Shown: positions 1 through 6,668 of the stretch, one piece after another | Layout of the letters: the number at the start of each line of letters is the position of its first letter | Numbering within the stretch: the stretch's first letter is position 1 | From: an uncultured Rikenellaceae bacterium | GTDB lineage: Bacteria; Bacteroidota; Bacteroidia; Bacteroidales; Rikenellaceae | Direction: 5' to 3' | DNA: 13,487 nucleotides | Assembly: GCA_910588925.1 (NCBI GenBank) | Contig: CAJURV010000057.1 | Span: 1-13,487, forward strand | Made by a program: the position numbers and the translations under genes | The notes under the pieces: generated by a model | What the model was told of the DNA's origin: nothing | Seen by the model: only the letters and a program-made list of their open reading frames with translations | The model's database searches: none

Positions 1-19
1 GAGGGATGAGCGGGCCGGA

Positions 20-300
20 GCCTCCCCCATCGGAGGCCCGCTTACACGGTTGGTTGTTACAGCATTTATCGCTTTAAATACACTCCGTACCTTTCCCGAA
101 ACTCTTGCGAGGCGCGGTCCCCCGCAGGCTCCGGCCCTTGTGACACCGGGCAATGTATCGCCAAACTCCCTCTAACCATCTGAAATAGGAATTCTGTTAA
201 TTACCCCAGGCGAAAAAGTTCAGTTAATGCGCATATCTTCAAAATAAAAGAAACTTATCGTCACGCAAACTACCTAACGCACAATAAATATCAATAAGGA
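20..300 (+). repeat. Intergenic repeat unit 1
   Basis: First of two diverged direct copies in the gene-free left end. Landmarks are a GC-rich inverted repeat (GCGGGCC 10-16 with GGCCCGC 35-41), CGGAGGCCCGC at 31-41, the 20-mer GCGGTCCCCCGCAGGCTCCG at 114-133, TGTGACACC at 139-147, GGAATT near 188, and ACGCACAATAA near 277-287. Each recurs in the same order in the second copy, at an offset of about 354 bases that falls to about 315 near the end because of a deletion. No reading frame of useful length runs through it. Function unknown; edges approximate. Confidence 0.6.
223..268 (-). repeat. Repeat core A (ATGCGCAT type)
   Basis: On the minus strand this reads TTGCGTGACGATAAG, about 20 variable bases, then GAAGATATGCGCATTAAC. 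The same two-part pattern recurs at 3327-3366 (-) and, on the plus strand, near 12964-13013, 13094-13141 and 13222-13270. ATGCGCAT is itself an 8-base palindrome. This core is missing from the second repeat unit, which explains that unit's shorter length. Confidence 0.55.
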
Positions 301-376
301 AAGAAAAAACGTTAAGCTATTCCGAATCGAACGAAGTGAAAACCAGCGTGCCGCATCTCGTGGTAGGTATAAATCC

Positions 377-611
377 CCCCCTCCCTCGGAGGCCCGCATA
401 AGTTCCAACAATCATAGAACCTTTCCGATTAAATCACCACTAGGAATTGAAAGAGCACCACGCTTAAGCGGTCCCCCGCAGGCTCCGTCCCTGTGACACC
501 AAGTAAGATACCGCTAAAGCATTATATATAAGGAATTATATTCCTATACCGCCACGAAAGGCTCCCTCCCTATCGCAAAAAAGCTACACTAAGCCACAAT
601 AATGAACACCG
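377..611 (+). repeat. Intergenic repeat unit 2
   Basis: Second diverged copy of the unit at 20-300: CGGAGGCCCGC at 387-397, the identical 20-mer GCGGTCCCCCGCAGGCTCCG at 468-487, CTGTGACACC at 491-500, AAGGAATTATATT near 531-543, and CCACAATAATG at 594-604. Sequence between the landmarks is strongly diverged, so the copies are old or only the landmarks are under constraint. Between this unit and the nagB terminator (612-659) there is only C-rich sequence in which I see nothing. Confidence 0.55.
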
Positions 612-659
612 ATTAATCCCATCCGAACCGCCCCCAATTATATCCCCACCCCCACCAAT

Positions 660-690
660 AAAAAAAGGCGACCATTACAAAGCCGCCTAT
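660..690 (-). terminator. Terminator of nagB
   Basis: On the minus strand the arms AGGCG (688-684) and CGCCT (670-666) enclose a 13-base loop and are followed by seven T (666-660). It lies about 23 bases beyond the nagB stop codon. A short-stem but conventional intrinsic terminator. Confidence 0.7.
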
Positions 691-711
691 TAAGATCAGA
701 ATTACACCGCC

Positions 712-1521
712 CTATCGCAACGACGCAGGATCAATGTGCTCTTTCTCTATATCCTTGAAATACCGGTATGTCGATACTTTAAGATCCGACGTAGCATCTT
801 CGTCGCATACGATTATACCCTTGGGATGAAGCTGCAACGCCGATATGGTCCACATATGGCTTACAGCACCTTCTATACCCTGTTGCAACGCACGGGCTTT
901 GCCGTAGCCGTTCACTATAATCATCACCTCTTTTGAGTCGAGTATGGTACCGACACCCACTGTCAGCGCAGTCTTGGGCACTTTGTTGACATCGTTATCG
1001 AAGAAACGCGAATTGGCTATGATGGTGTCCTGTGTAAGGGTCTTCATGCGGGTGCGTGAAGATAACGACGAGCAAGGCTCGTTGAAAGCGATGTGGCCGT
1101 CGGGACCTATACCGCCCATGAAGAGGTCTATACCGCCGTAGCTCTTTATGCGGGCCTCGTAGTCGGCGCACTCTTTTTCGGGACAGGGAGCGTTGCCGTC
1201 GAGTATGTTGACATTCTCTTTCTTGACGTCGACATGAGAGAAGAAATTCTGCCACATGAATGTGTAATAGCTCTGGGGATGATCTTTAGGGATACCGACG
1301 TATTCGTCCATATTGAACGTCACCACGTTGGCGAAAGAAACTTTACCCTCCTTGTGTAAACGTATAAGCTCCTTGTATGTTCCGAGCGGAGTGCTCCCGG
1401 TAGGCAACCCGAGCACGAAAGGATGCTCCGGCGTAGGTTTGGCTTCGTTGATCTTCTTTACGATGTAGGATGCGGCCCATTCTGATACCTTTTGGTAATC
1501 GGGCTCGATAATTACTCTCAT
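712..1521 (-). CDS. nagB: Glucosamine-6-phosphate deaminase NagB
   Basis: Cytoplasmic enzyme converting glucosamine 6-phosphate to fructose 6-phosphate and ammonia, the step that sends amino sugars into glycolysis. The 269 residues are close to the 266 of the E. coli enzyme and keep its numbering. Visible are the phosphate-loop motif GLPTGSTPLG (38-47), NMDEY with D72, and GPDGHIAFNEP carrying D141, H143 and E148, the family's catalytic residues. The allosteric N-acetylglucosamine-6-phosphate site of the E. coli enzyme also looks intact: S151/S152, R158, K160 and Y254, suggesting a hexameric, allosterically activated enzyme (inference). ATG at 1521 gives the family's usual N-terminus (MRVII); there is no Shine-Dalgarno sequence. 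Monocistronic: its own terminator follows, it diverges from the peptidase gene, and nagA is not in the window. Confidence 0.96.
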   Translation of the reverse strand: MRVIIEPDYQKVSEWAASYIVKKINEAKPTPEHPFVLGLPTGSTPLGTYKELIRLHKEGKVSFANVVTFNMDEYVGIPKDHPQSYYTFMWQNFFSHVDVKKENVNILDGNAPCPEKECADYEARIKSYGGIDLFMGGIGPDGHIAFNEPCSSLSSRTRMKTLTQDTIIANSRFFDNDVNKVPKTALTVGVGTILDSKEVMIIVNGYGKARALQQGIEGAVSHMWTISALQLHPKGIIVCDEDATSDLKVSTYRYFKDIEKEHIDPASLR

Positions 1522-1648
1522 TGTCTATATGAAATTTAAAGATATATCCGGTCAGTACTATAAACCCGCCTCAAAATCGGAAACGTCTCCGCACTTCGTC
1601 ACGGAATTTATCTGTCGGCAACGACAAACCTGTCCTATCATTGCCGGC

Positions 1649-1667
1649 GCATAAGTTTATCTTATGC
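1649..1667. promoter_or_regulatory. Inverted repeat at the predicted nagB transcript start
   Basis: Perfect 7-base inverted repeat GCATAAG (1649-1655) / CTTATGC (1661-1667) with a 5-base spacer TTTAT. It abuts the nagB -7 element, so the predicted start of transcription falls inside it. This is a natural place for a repressor operator responding to amino sugars, though no regulator gene lies nearby. It could equally form a small hairpin at the 5' end of the transcript. Confidence 0.4.
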
Positions 1668-1698
1668 AAAGATATTGTTTTTCTTGAAAAATTAAAAA
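1667..1698 (-). promoter_or_regulatory. nagB promoter
   Basis: On the minus strand TATCTTTG (1674-1667) is an exact Bacteroidota -7 element (TAnnTTTG), and TTTT (1698-1695) stands 20 bases upstream where TTTG is expected. The predicted leader is about 140 nt. It overlaps the opposing promoter of the peptidase gene. Confidence 0.55.
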
Positions 1699-1714
1699 TA
1701 AATGACTACTTTCG
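1683..1714 (+). promoter_or_regulatory. Promoter of the C1B peptidase gene (near-consensus)
   Basis: CTTG (1683-1686), a 20-base spacer, then TACTTTCG (1707-1714): one mismatch each to TTTG and TAnnTTTG. Predicted leader about 45 nt. The sequence around it is AT-rich, so chance matches are possible. Confidence 0.4.
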
Positions 1715-1764
1715 CTTTCGGAAAACGACTTTACACATCTTCAAATAATTAAATCATAACAGAT

Positions 1765-2979
1765 ATGAAGAAATTGATTCTCGCGACACTGGCACTCGCG
1801 TTAGCGCTTCCGGCCGTCGCACAGAAAAAGGCGAAGAAAGACGAGCCCAAAGAGGCGCAGGGATATGTCTTCACCGACATAAAAGTAAACCCTATCACCG
1901 ACGTGCGCAATCAGGCGCGTTCCGGCACCTGTTGGTGTTTCTCTACCATGGCGGTGTTGGAGAGCGACGCGCTCAAACACGGCAAGGCCGAGCAGAACAT
2001 AGACCTTTCGGAGATGTGGGTCGTTCGTCACGCATATTTGGAAAAGATTCTCAAATACGTCCGTATGCACGGCAAGGCCGAACTGGGGCAGGGCGGCAAC
2101 TCTCACGACGTACCCAACATGATAGAGAAATACGGCATCGTTCCCGAGAGTGTATATCCCGGTCTCAACTACGGCACCGACTCTCATGTACACGGAGAGG
2201 TTGACGGCGTGCTCAAGGCGTATGCCGACGTTATCGTCTCTAACCCCAACAGAACCATTTCTACCGCATGGATCGACGGCGTAGAGGGCATTCTCGACGC
2301 TTACTTCGGCAAGCGTCCCGAGACTTTCGAGATAGACGGCAAGACCTACACTCCACGCTCCTATGCCGAAGAACTCGGCCTCAAAAACAGCGATTACATT
2401 GATGTCACATCGTTCACCCACCATCCTTTCGGCGAGATGTTCGCATTGGAGATCCCCGACAACTGGGCATGGGGGCTCTCTTATAATGTACCCGTAGACG
2501 ACATGATGGCAATATTGGACGAAGTGCTCGAAAACGGCTATACTGTAGGCTGGGGCTCTGACGTGAGCGAGAAAGGCTTCGCCTACACCAAAGGCTTCGC
2601 CGTTCTCCCCGAGACCGACATCAAGGCCATGGACAACAACGAGCAACAGCGTTGGGTGGCTCTCACTCCCGCCGAAAGAGACGCACAGATGTACAAGTTC
2701 GACAAACCAGTCCCCGAAAAGAAAGTGACACAGGAGATGCGTCAGGAGATGTTCGACAACTACACCACCACCGACGACCACGGCATGCAGATCTTCGGCA
2801 TAGCCAAAGACCAGAACGGCAACAAGTTCTATAAGGTCAAGAACTCATGGGGCACCTCGCAGCTATACGGCGGCTGTTTCTATGTTTCGGCGCCTTTCGT
2901 AGCTGCCAAGACAACCAATCTGAACTTCAACAAGAATGCGTTGTCACAGGCTACCCGCGACAAATTCGGCATAAAATAA
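1765..2979 (+). CDS. Secreted C1B cysteine peptidase (bleomycin hydrolase / aminopeptidase C family)
   Basis: 404 residues. A signal peptide (MKKLILATLALALALPAVAQ, cut near residue 19-20) is followed by a lysine-rich linker and a papain-fold catalytic domain. The active-site set is visible: Q50 (oxyanion hole), C56 in SGTCWCFS, H339 in DDHGMQ and N360 in VKNSWG. The wide spacing between Cys and His, filled by a helical insertion, and the C-terminal KNSWG block match family C1B rather than ordinary papain. Classical PepC and bleomycin hydrolase are cytosolic hexamers of about 450 residues with a self-compartmentalising C-terminus; the signal peptide and shorter length point to a periplasmic or secreted version, probably in peptide scavenging (inference). 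Start choice follows the signal peptide. It has its own promoter and terminator. The exact substrate cannot be told. Confidence 0.88.
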   Translation: MKKLILATLALALALPAVAQKKAKKDEPKEAQGYVFTDIKVNPITDVRNQARSGTCWCFSTMAVLESDALKHGKAEQNIDLSEMWVVRHAYLEKILKYVRMHGKAELGQGGNSHDVPNMIEKYGIVPESVYPGLNYGTDSHVHGEVDGVLKAYADVIVSNPNRTISTAWIDGVEGILDAYFGKRPETFEIDGKTYTPRSYAEELGLKNSDYIDVTSFTHHPFGEMFALEIPDNWAWGLSYNVPVDDMMAILDEVLENGYTVGWGSDVSEKGFAYTKGFAVLPETDIKAMDNNEQQRWVALTPAERDAQMYKFDKPVPEKKVTQEMRQEMFDNYTTTDDHGMQIFGIAKDQNGNKFYKVKNSWGTSQLYGGCFYVSAPFVAAKTTNLNFNKNALSQATRDKFGIK

Positions 2980-2999
2980 TATCCGTATCACAACCGAGA

Positions 3000-3036
3000 T
3001 TAAAAGGAGATGCTTCACAGTGTCTCCTTTTTATTT
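3000..3036 (+). terminator. Terminator of the C1B peptidase gene
   Basis: Stem AAAAGGAGA (3002-3010) / TCTCCTTTT (3023-3031), 12-base loop, then a T-rich run. It starts about 20 bases after the stop codon. Strong intrinsic terminator. Confidence 0.85.
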
Positions 3037-3153
3037 CCTGACACGTAGTTTCCCCGATTACAGGGTTATGATTTCTATCATTACTCTGTCCGGCAAAACC
3101 ACCAAAGCAGACATAATCATATATAACACAGCCCCCATACGCGTCATCCAAAA

Positions 3154-3366
3154 GGAGCCTGCAGGGGACCGCTTTGGCTGGAAGCCCGAAAGAGGCGATT
3201 ATGCACCTTTAGCGAATACCCCTGGTTCTACTTGCCGGCCTCCGACGGAGGAGTTTCCGCTCACCGCGAGGTGGGCCCGCTCTCTATTTTCGCATTACAC
3301 CCGGTCAGAGTTATTCTTTAACCCGACCAATGCACATATCTTCTTCACTAATCCACTTATCGTACG
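3154..3366 (-). repeat. Inverted third copy of the intergenic repeat
   Basis: Read on the minus strand: a core (TACGATAAG 3364-3356, then GAAGATATGTGCATTGG 3343-3327), then GCGGGCCC (3280-3273), GGAAACTCCTCCGTCGGAGG (3258-3239), and GCGGTCCCCTGCAGGCTCC (3172-3154), which differs by one base from the 20-mer at 114 and 468. Aligning 3280-3236 with 344-397 also shows shared CTCG-GGT-G and AAA-TCC blocks, so homology extends beyond the landmarks. It fills most of the 587-base gap 2980-3566; 3037-3153 and 3367-3451 show nothing further. Confidence 0.55.
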
Positions 3367-3451
3367 GAATTCATGGCGCATTCCTGTCTGTCTCAATTCG
3401 GAGCGTGGCGACATTTCATGCGGAAACGGCAATCAATTAATCTTAAAAAGG

Positions 3452-3483
3452 TTTGACACTTAATATTTTATTGTTTATATTTG
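3452..3483 (+). promoter_or_regulatory. Promoter of the fimbrillin-like lipoprotein gene
   Basis: TTTG (3452-3455), a 20-base spacer, then TATATTTG (3476-3483): an exact match to the Bacteroidota -33/-7 consensus. Predicted start near 3490, leader about 75 nt, AT-rich. No flanking inverted repeats that would suggest an invertible promoter were seen. Confidence 0.75.
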
Positions 3484-3566
3484 CTCGGTAATTTATATGA
3501 TAAAATGCGGCTGAATATTATTCACACTATTGATAATCAGTCGTTTGTTTCTATACTATTTTATTT

Positions 3567-5384
3567 ATGAAGAGGGTTTTTATAATATTGGCTTCAGTCT
3601 CCATAGCTGTCGGCTGTGCGAAAAACAACCGGCATAACGGACCGGATGTAGACGAAGGGCGTGTCGCACTCAAAGCCATGCCGTCCGACGTATCTAATCT
3701 GCGCGACATCAAAACCTATACGGAAAGAGACGATGTCAATCCGCTCAAGACGAATTTCTCCGCCGGCGACAAGATCGGCGTATTCGTTACCACCAAGGCC
3801 TCTGCGACAGGGACTCCGAGTTCGGCAGACCTTTCCCAGGAGAATCTGGCTTTCCTTTATGAGAGCACCACACCCAAATGGGTACAGCTTTTCGACAAAG
3901 ACCACACCTCTTTGCTCGACTTCGCCACACAGGGAGGCGTGGCTACGGAGTCGCGTTTCATGTCGTACTATCCGCACTCTTCGGTAGAGGGCAGTCCGTT
4001 CGACGAAGTAACGTCGTTCATGGATTTCCCTACAGCCGTTTACAATATCGCCGCCGACCAGTCGGATGCCGATTCGTTCTTCCTCAACGACGCATTGGCC
4101 GCCACTACCGACGTCACTCCCGCCAATGACGGCTCGGTTGCCGAGCTCAACATGACAATGCAGCACCTCAACAGTTTCATGCAATTACGTGTGGCCAAAT
4201 CCGAAGAGTGGGGCGACGACGATAAGCTGGAGCTAAAGAGTGCCACAATAAGCGGTGTGTATATCAAAGGCTCGTACGACATGACCTCTCTGACCGCCGA
4301 AGAGATACGCAACAGCGTAGCGGTGCCGGCAGGGACGGATACCACCCGGGTATACCGCAACTTCCCCACACCCTTAGTTTTGAATCCCAAAACTACCGGT
4401 TACACGGGTGAGAATATCGACATGTTGGTAGTGCCCGCCAAGCTCACCGCCGAAAAACAACCTATAGTGGAGGTGTTGGTTACGCATACGGCAGGCGACG
4501 GTACCGTCGAGACGAAGCGCTACTCGTGCGAATTGCCCATATATGACGACGAGACCAAAAACACATTGAAAGCCAATGTGAAATATGTCTATAACGTCAC
4601 CGTGATGCGCGGCTCTATAGAGGTAGTGCTCGAAGGTCCGGACGATTGGGGCGAAGGGCCTACCGCCACCGGCGATGTTATAAAGATATCTCCGGACGAA
4701 CCTACGGTAACGGTTGAGTTCCCACAAGTCATAACCGACAACGACGGCATGTTGCCATATTCGACCATGGGCATCAGCCACAATCTGGAATTCACTGTAA
4801 AATCGACGTTATATACGCTCGATAAATTCTCCATAGAGGTGCTTCCGATGGGCCATAATCACGACGTAACGGATATCGCCACTATTCAGGAGGGCGGCAA
4901 GAGCGTACAGACAGGTAAATTCATGCTCGAACACCTTCCGGATAACGTAAGCTCCAATCCCGACATTCCTATCAACGACTACAGGACTATCACCGTAAAC
5001 ATATTGCACGACATCACCTCTCCAAATACGGAAACGACAAAAGAGATAATAAAGAAGATACAGATTCGTCAGGAGCCTATTATGGTTCTGGAATCAATAT
5101 CTCCGGAAGGCAATCTCCCGGCACGTAATCCCGGCAATGTGGTGATAAGACTCAAGGTAGGCAAAGGCAGCGAAAGCGCGGACAACTTCAACATAAACCC
5201 CATAGAGGGTATTAACGTCAGCAAATCGGTTGTCGGCAACATAGTCGAATTCACCCTTTCCGGATTCACCGACAACGTAGGAGCCAACAACACGGTACGC
5301 ATATACCCCGTGAGGGTGGGTATCTCAGGCCTATCAGGCACGGAATATTTCCGTAACATAGTTCAGTTGGCCGCTAAAAAATAG
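3567..5384 (+). CDS. Fimbrillin-like (Mfa/FimA-type) surface lipoprotein
   Basis: 605 residues. A lipoprotein signal peptide ends in AVG-C17 (lipobox), so the mature protein should be lipid-anchored. Residues about 35-365 look like a fimbrillin/Mfa-like domain: the SAGDKIGVFV block (65-74), MQHLNSFMQLRV (198-209), LKANVKYVYNVTV (334-346), and the closing IEVVLEG-W361 strand. Residues about 370-605 form one or two further beta-rich modules I cannot name. Such proteins build or decorate fimbriae, or act as adhesins, on the outer membrane of Bacteroidales. No usher, anchor or second fimbrillin gene is adjacent, so this is an orphan gene with its own promoter and terminator. Its polymerisation by a C-terminal donor strand cannot be judged. 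Family call fairly secure; role inferred. Confidence 0.75.
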   Translation: MKRVFIILASVSIAVGCAKNNRHNGPDVDEGRVALKAMPSDVSNLRDIKTYTERDDVNPLKTNFSAGDKIGVFVTTKASATGTPSSADLSQENLAFLYESTTPKWVQLFDKDHTSLLDFATQGGVATESRFMSYYPHSSVEGSPFDEVTSFMDFPTAVYNIAADQSDADSFFLNDALAATTDVTPANDGSVAELNMTMQHLNSFMQLRVAKSEEWGDDDKLELKSATISGVYIKGSYDMTSLTAEEIRNSVAVPAGTDTTRVYRNFPTPLVLNPKTTGYTGENIDMLVVPAKLTAEKQPIVEVLVTHTAGDGTVETKRYSCELPIYDDETKNTLKANVKYVYNVTVMRGSIEVVLEGPDDWGEGPTATGDVIKISPDEPTVTVEFPQVITDNDGMLPYSTMGISHNLEFTVKSTLYTLDKFSIEVLPMGHNHDVTDIATIQEGGKSVQTGKFMLEHLPDNVSSNPDIPINDYRTITVNILHDITSPNTETTKEIIKKIQIRQEPIMVLESISPEGNLPARNPGNVVIRLKVGKGSESADNFNINPIEGINVSKSVVGNIVEFTLSGFTDNVGANNTVRIYPVRVGISGLSGTEYFRNIVQLAAKK

Positions 5385-5409
5385 AGTTAAGTCCCTGATA
5401 CGATAAGAG

Positions 5410-5443
5410 TCGGAGAGTGAAAGTTTCACTCTCCGATTTTTTT
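5410..5443 (+). terminator. Terminator of the fimbrillin-like gene
   Basis: Perfect 12-bp stem TCGGAGAGTGAA (5410-5421) / TTCACTCTCCGA (5425-5436), 3-base loop, then seven T. Textbook intrinsic terminator 25 bases after the stop codon. Confidence 0.93.
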
Positions 5444-5520
5444 ACCCGACAAATCATACGATTAGAATCGTAGACATGGCTCCCGTGCAGTTCGAGGATA
5501 TAATCTTGTGTAGAAAAAAT

Positions 5521-5552
5521 GTTGACATATTGTTGAAAAGACGTTATTTTTG
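5521..5552 (+). promoter_or_regulatory. argB promoter
   Basis: GTTG (5521-5524), 20-base spacer, then TATTTTTG (5545-5552), an exact -7 element with a -33 element one base off. Predicted leader about 80 nt. Confidence 0.65.
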
Positions 5553-5575
5553 TGAGGATTAATTTAGTCCCTACG

Positions 5576-5619
5576 ATTATAATACAGAGTTTCAGCTCCA
5601 TTATAATGTTGATAACATT
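5576..5619 (+). promoter_or_regulatory. Palindromes in the argB leader
   Basis: Two copies of the palindrome ATTATAAT (5576-5583 and 5600-5607, 24 bases apart) and an inverted repeat AATGTT-GAT-AACATT (5605-5619) lie between the predicted transcript start and the start codon. AT-rich palindromes in this position could be operator half-sites, for example for an arginine repressor, but AT-rich leaders produce such patterns by chance. Confidence 0.25.
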
Positions 5620-5638
5620 TTAAAACGAATTTACAACC

Positions 5639-6415
5639 ATGTTGAAAGTTATAAAGATAGGCGGTAACGTAGTCGACAACCGGGTAGTGCTCGAGTCTTT
5701 CCTCGACGATCTGGTACGGTTGGACGGGCCTTGCGTGCTCGTTCACGGCGGGGGCAAGGTAGCCACGGAGATAAGCAAGGCGCTCGGGATAGAGACCCGT
5801 ATGATAGACGGACGACGCGTAACCGACGAAAGGACGCTCGACGTGGTGACGATGGTATATGCCGGACTCGTCAATAAAAAGATTGTGGCTTCGTTGCAGG
5901 GACGCGGTACTGATGCTTTCGGACTGTGCGGAGCCGACGGTGCGGCCATGACCTCGAAAAGACGTTCCGCCGGCACCGTAGATTACGGCTTCGTAGGCGA
6001 TCCCGTTCCCGGACTTACCGGAGTCGGCACCGTATCTATGCTGATAGACGGCGGCTACATGCCTGTAATAGCCCCCATAACTCACGACGGGCATGGCACG
6101 CTTCTCAACACCAATGCGGACACTGTAGCCCGTACCATGGCCGTGGCGTTGTCGTCGATATACGAGGTAGAGCTTATATATTGCTTCGAGATGGCCGGCG
6201 TAATGGCACGAATAGACGACCCTGCGAGCCTCATACCGCACATCGACCCTGAACATTACGCCCGATTACGTGCTGACGGCACCGTATCGGGAGGCATGAT
6301 CCCCAAGATAGACAATGCGTTCGACGCCATAAGAAACGGAGTGAAAAGCGTAGTGATATGCGGCTGCGACGCCATAGGCAAAGAGAATTTCGGAGGGACG
6401 AGGATAACTTTGTAG
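5639..6415 (+). CDS. argB: Acetylglutamate kinase ArgB
   Basis: Phosphorylates the gamma-carboxyl of an N-acylated glutamate with ATP, the second step of arginine synthesis, in the cytoplasm. 258 residues match the E. coli-type length, without the N-terminal helix of arginine-inhibited hexameric kinases. Visible: KIGGN (K6), VHGGGK (35-40), GRRVTDERTL (58-67, the substrate-binding Arg), LNTNAD (156-161) and GGMIPKI with K223. In Bacteroides fragilis the pathway runs on N-succinyl rather than N-acetyl intermediates, so the true substrate may be N-succinylglutamate; the sequence alone does not let me decide. ATG at 5639 starts directly before the first strand, as in the family. It stands alone: no other arg gene is in the window, and it has its own promoter and downstream inverted repeat. 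Confidence 0.95.
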   Translation: MLKVIKIGGNVVDNRVVLESFLDDLVRLDGPCVLVHGGGKVATEISKALGIETRMIDGRRVTDERTLDVVTMVYAGLVNKKIVASLQGRGTDAFGLCGADGAAMTSKRRSAGTVDYGFVGDPVPGLTGVGTVSMLIDGGYMPVIAPITHDGHGTLLNTNADTVARTMAVALSSIYEVELIYCFEMAGVMARIDDPASLIPHIDPEHYARLRADGTVSGGMIPKIDNAFDAIRNGVKSVVICGCDAIGKENFGGTRITL

Positions 6416-6464
6416 GTGTTACCGAATAATGTCCCCTATGTGAGAGGCTAAAGCCTGTTACATC

Positions 6465-6510
6465 AATGATATAAAGGCCGCTTAATAAATTAAGCGGCCT
6501 TTATATCATT
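6465..6510. terminator. 20-bp perfect inverted repeat, probably a two-way terminator
   Basis: Arms 6465-6484 and 6491-6510 are perfectly complementary over 20 bases around the loop ATAAAT; the GC-rich inner part is AAAGGCCGCTTA. It sits about 50 bases after argB, facing convergent pheT. The CCTTTATAT tract on each strand gives a modest U-run either way. Symmetry suits termination from both sides. Confidence 0.75.
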
Positions 6511-6592
6511 GCCTTCCGACGAGAAAACACTACAACCTGATTTTCAGAAAAAGACGCATCTCATCTATTTGCAATTATTGTCTATCAACATA

Positions 6593-6636
6593 ATGAAGAT
6601 GTTGTTTTCAATACACCATGGCAAAACAACCTTCAT
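6593..6636. repeat. Imperfect inverted repeat between argB and pheT
   Basis: ATGAAG (6593-6598) plus GTTGTTTT (6601-6608) pair with AAAACAAC (6623-6630) plus CTTCAT (6631-6636), leaving a 2-base bulge and a 14-base loop. It is the middle of three hairpins in this convergent gap. No T-run follows, so its role is unclear. Confidence 0.45.
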
Positions 6637-6649
6637 ATAAAGTTGATTC

Positions 6650-6668
6650 AAAAGGGGGCTGTGCCCCC
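6650..6668 (-). terminator. pheT terminator
   Basis: Immediately after the pheT stop codon, on the minus strand, GGGGGC (6668 down to 6663) and GCCCCC (6659-6654) enclose a 3-base loop, followed by TTTTG (6653-6649). A compact intrinsic terminator with no spacer to the stop. Confidence 0.75.

Noticed and set aside
1801..2781. 326-codon frame opposite the peptidase gene
   Set aside because: Antisense shadow of a well-supported gene with intact catalytic residues; its own translation shows no coherent features.
3020..3463. 147-codon plus-strand open frame
   Set aside because: It starts inside the peptidase terminator, runs through the inverted repeat copy, and has no recognisable domain or signal; composition is that of translated repeat DNA.
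3440..3566. Invertible promoter for the fimbrillin-like gene
   Set aside because: Surface genes in this group are sometimes phase-variable, but I found no flanking inverted repeats and no recombinase gene.
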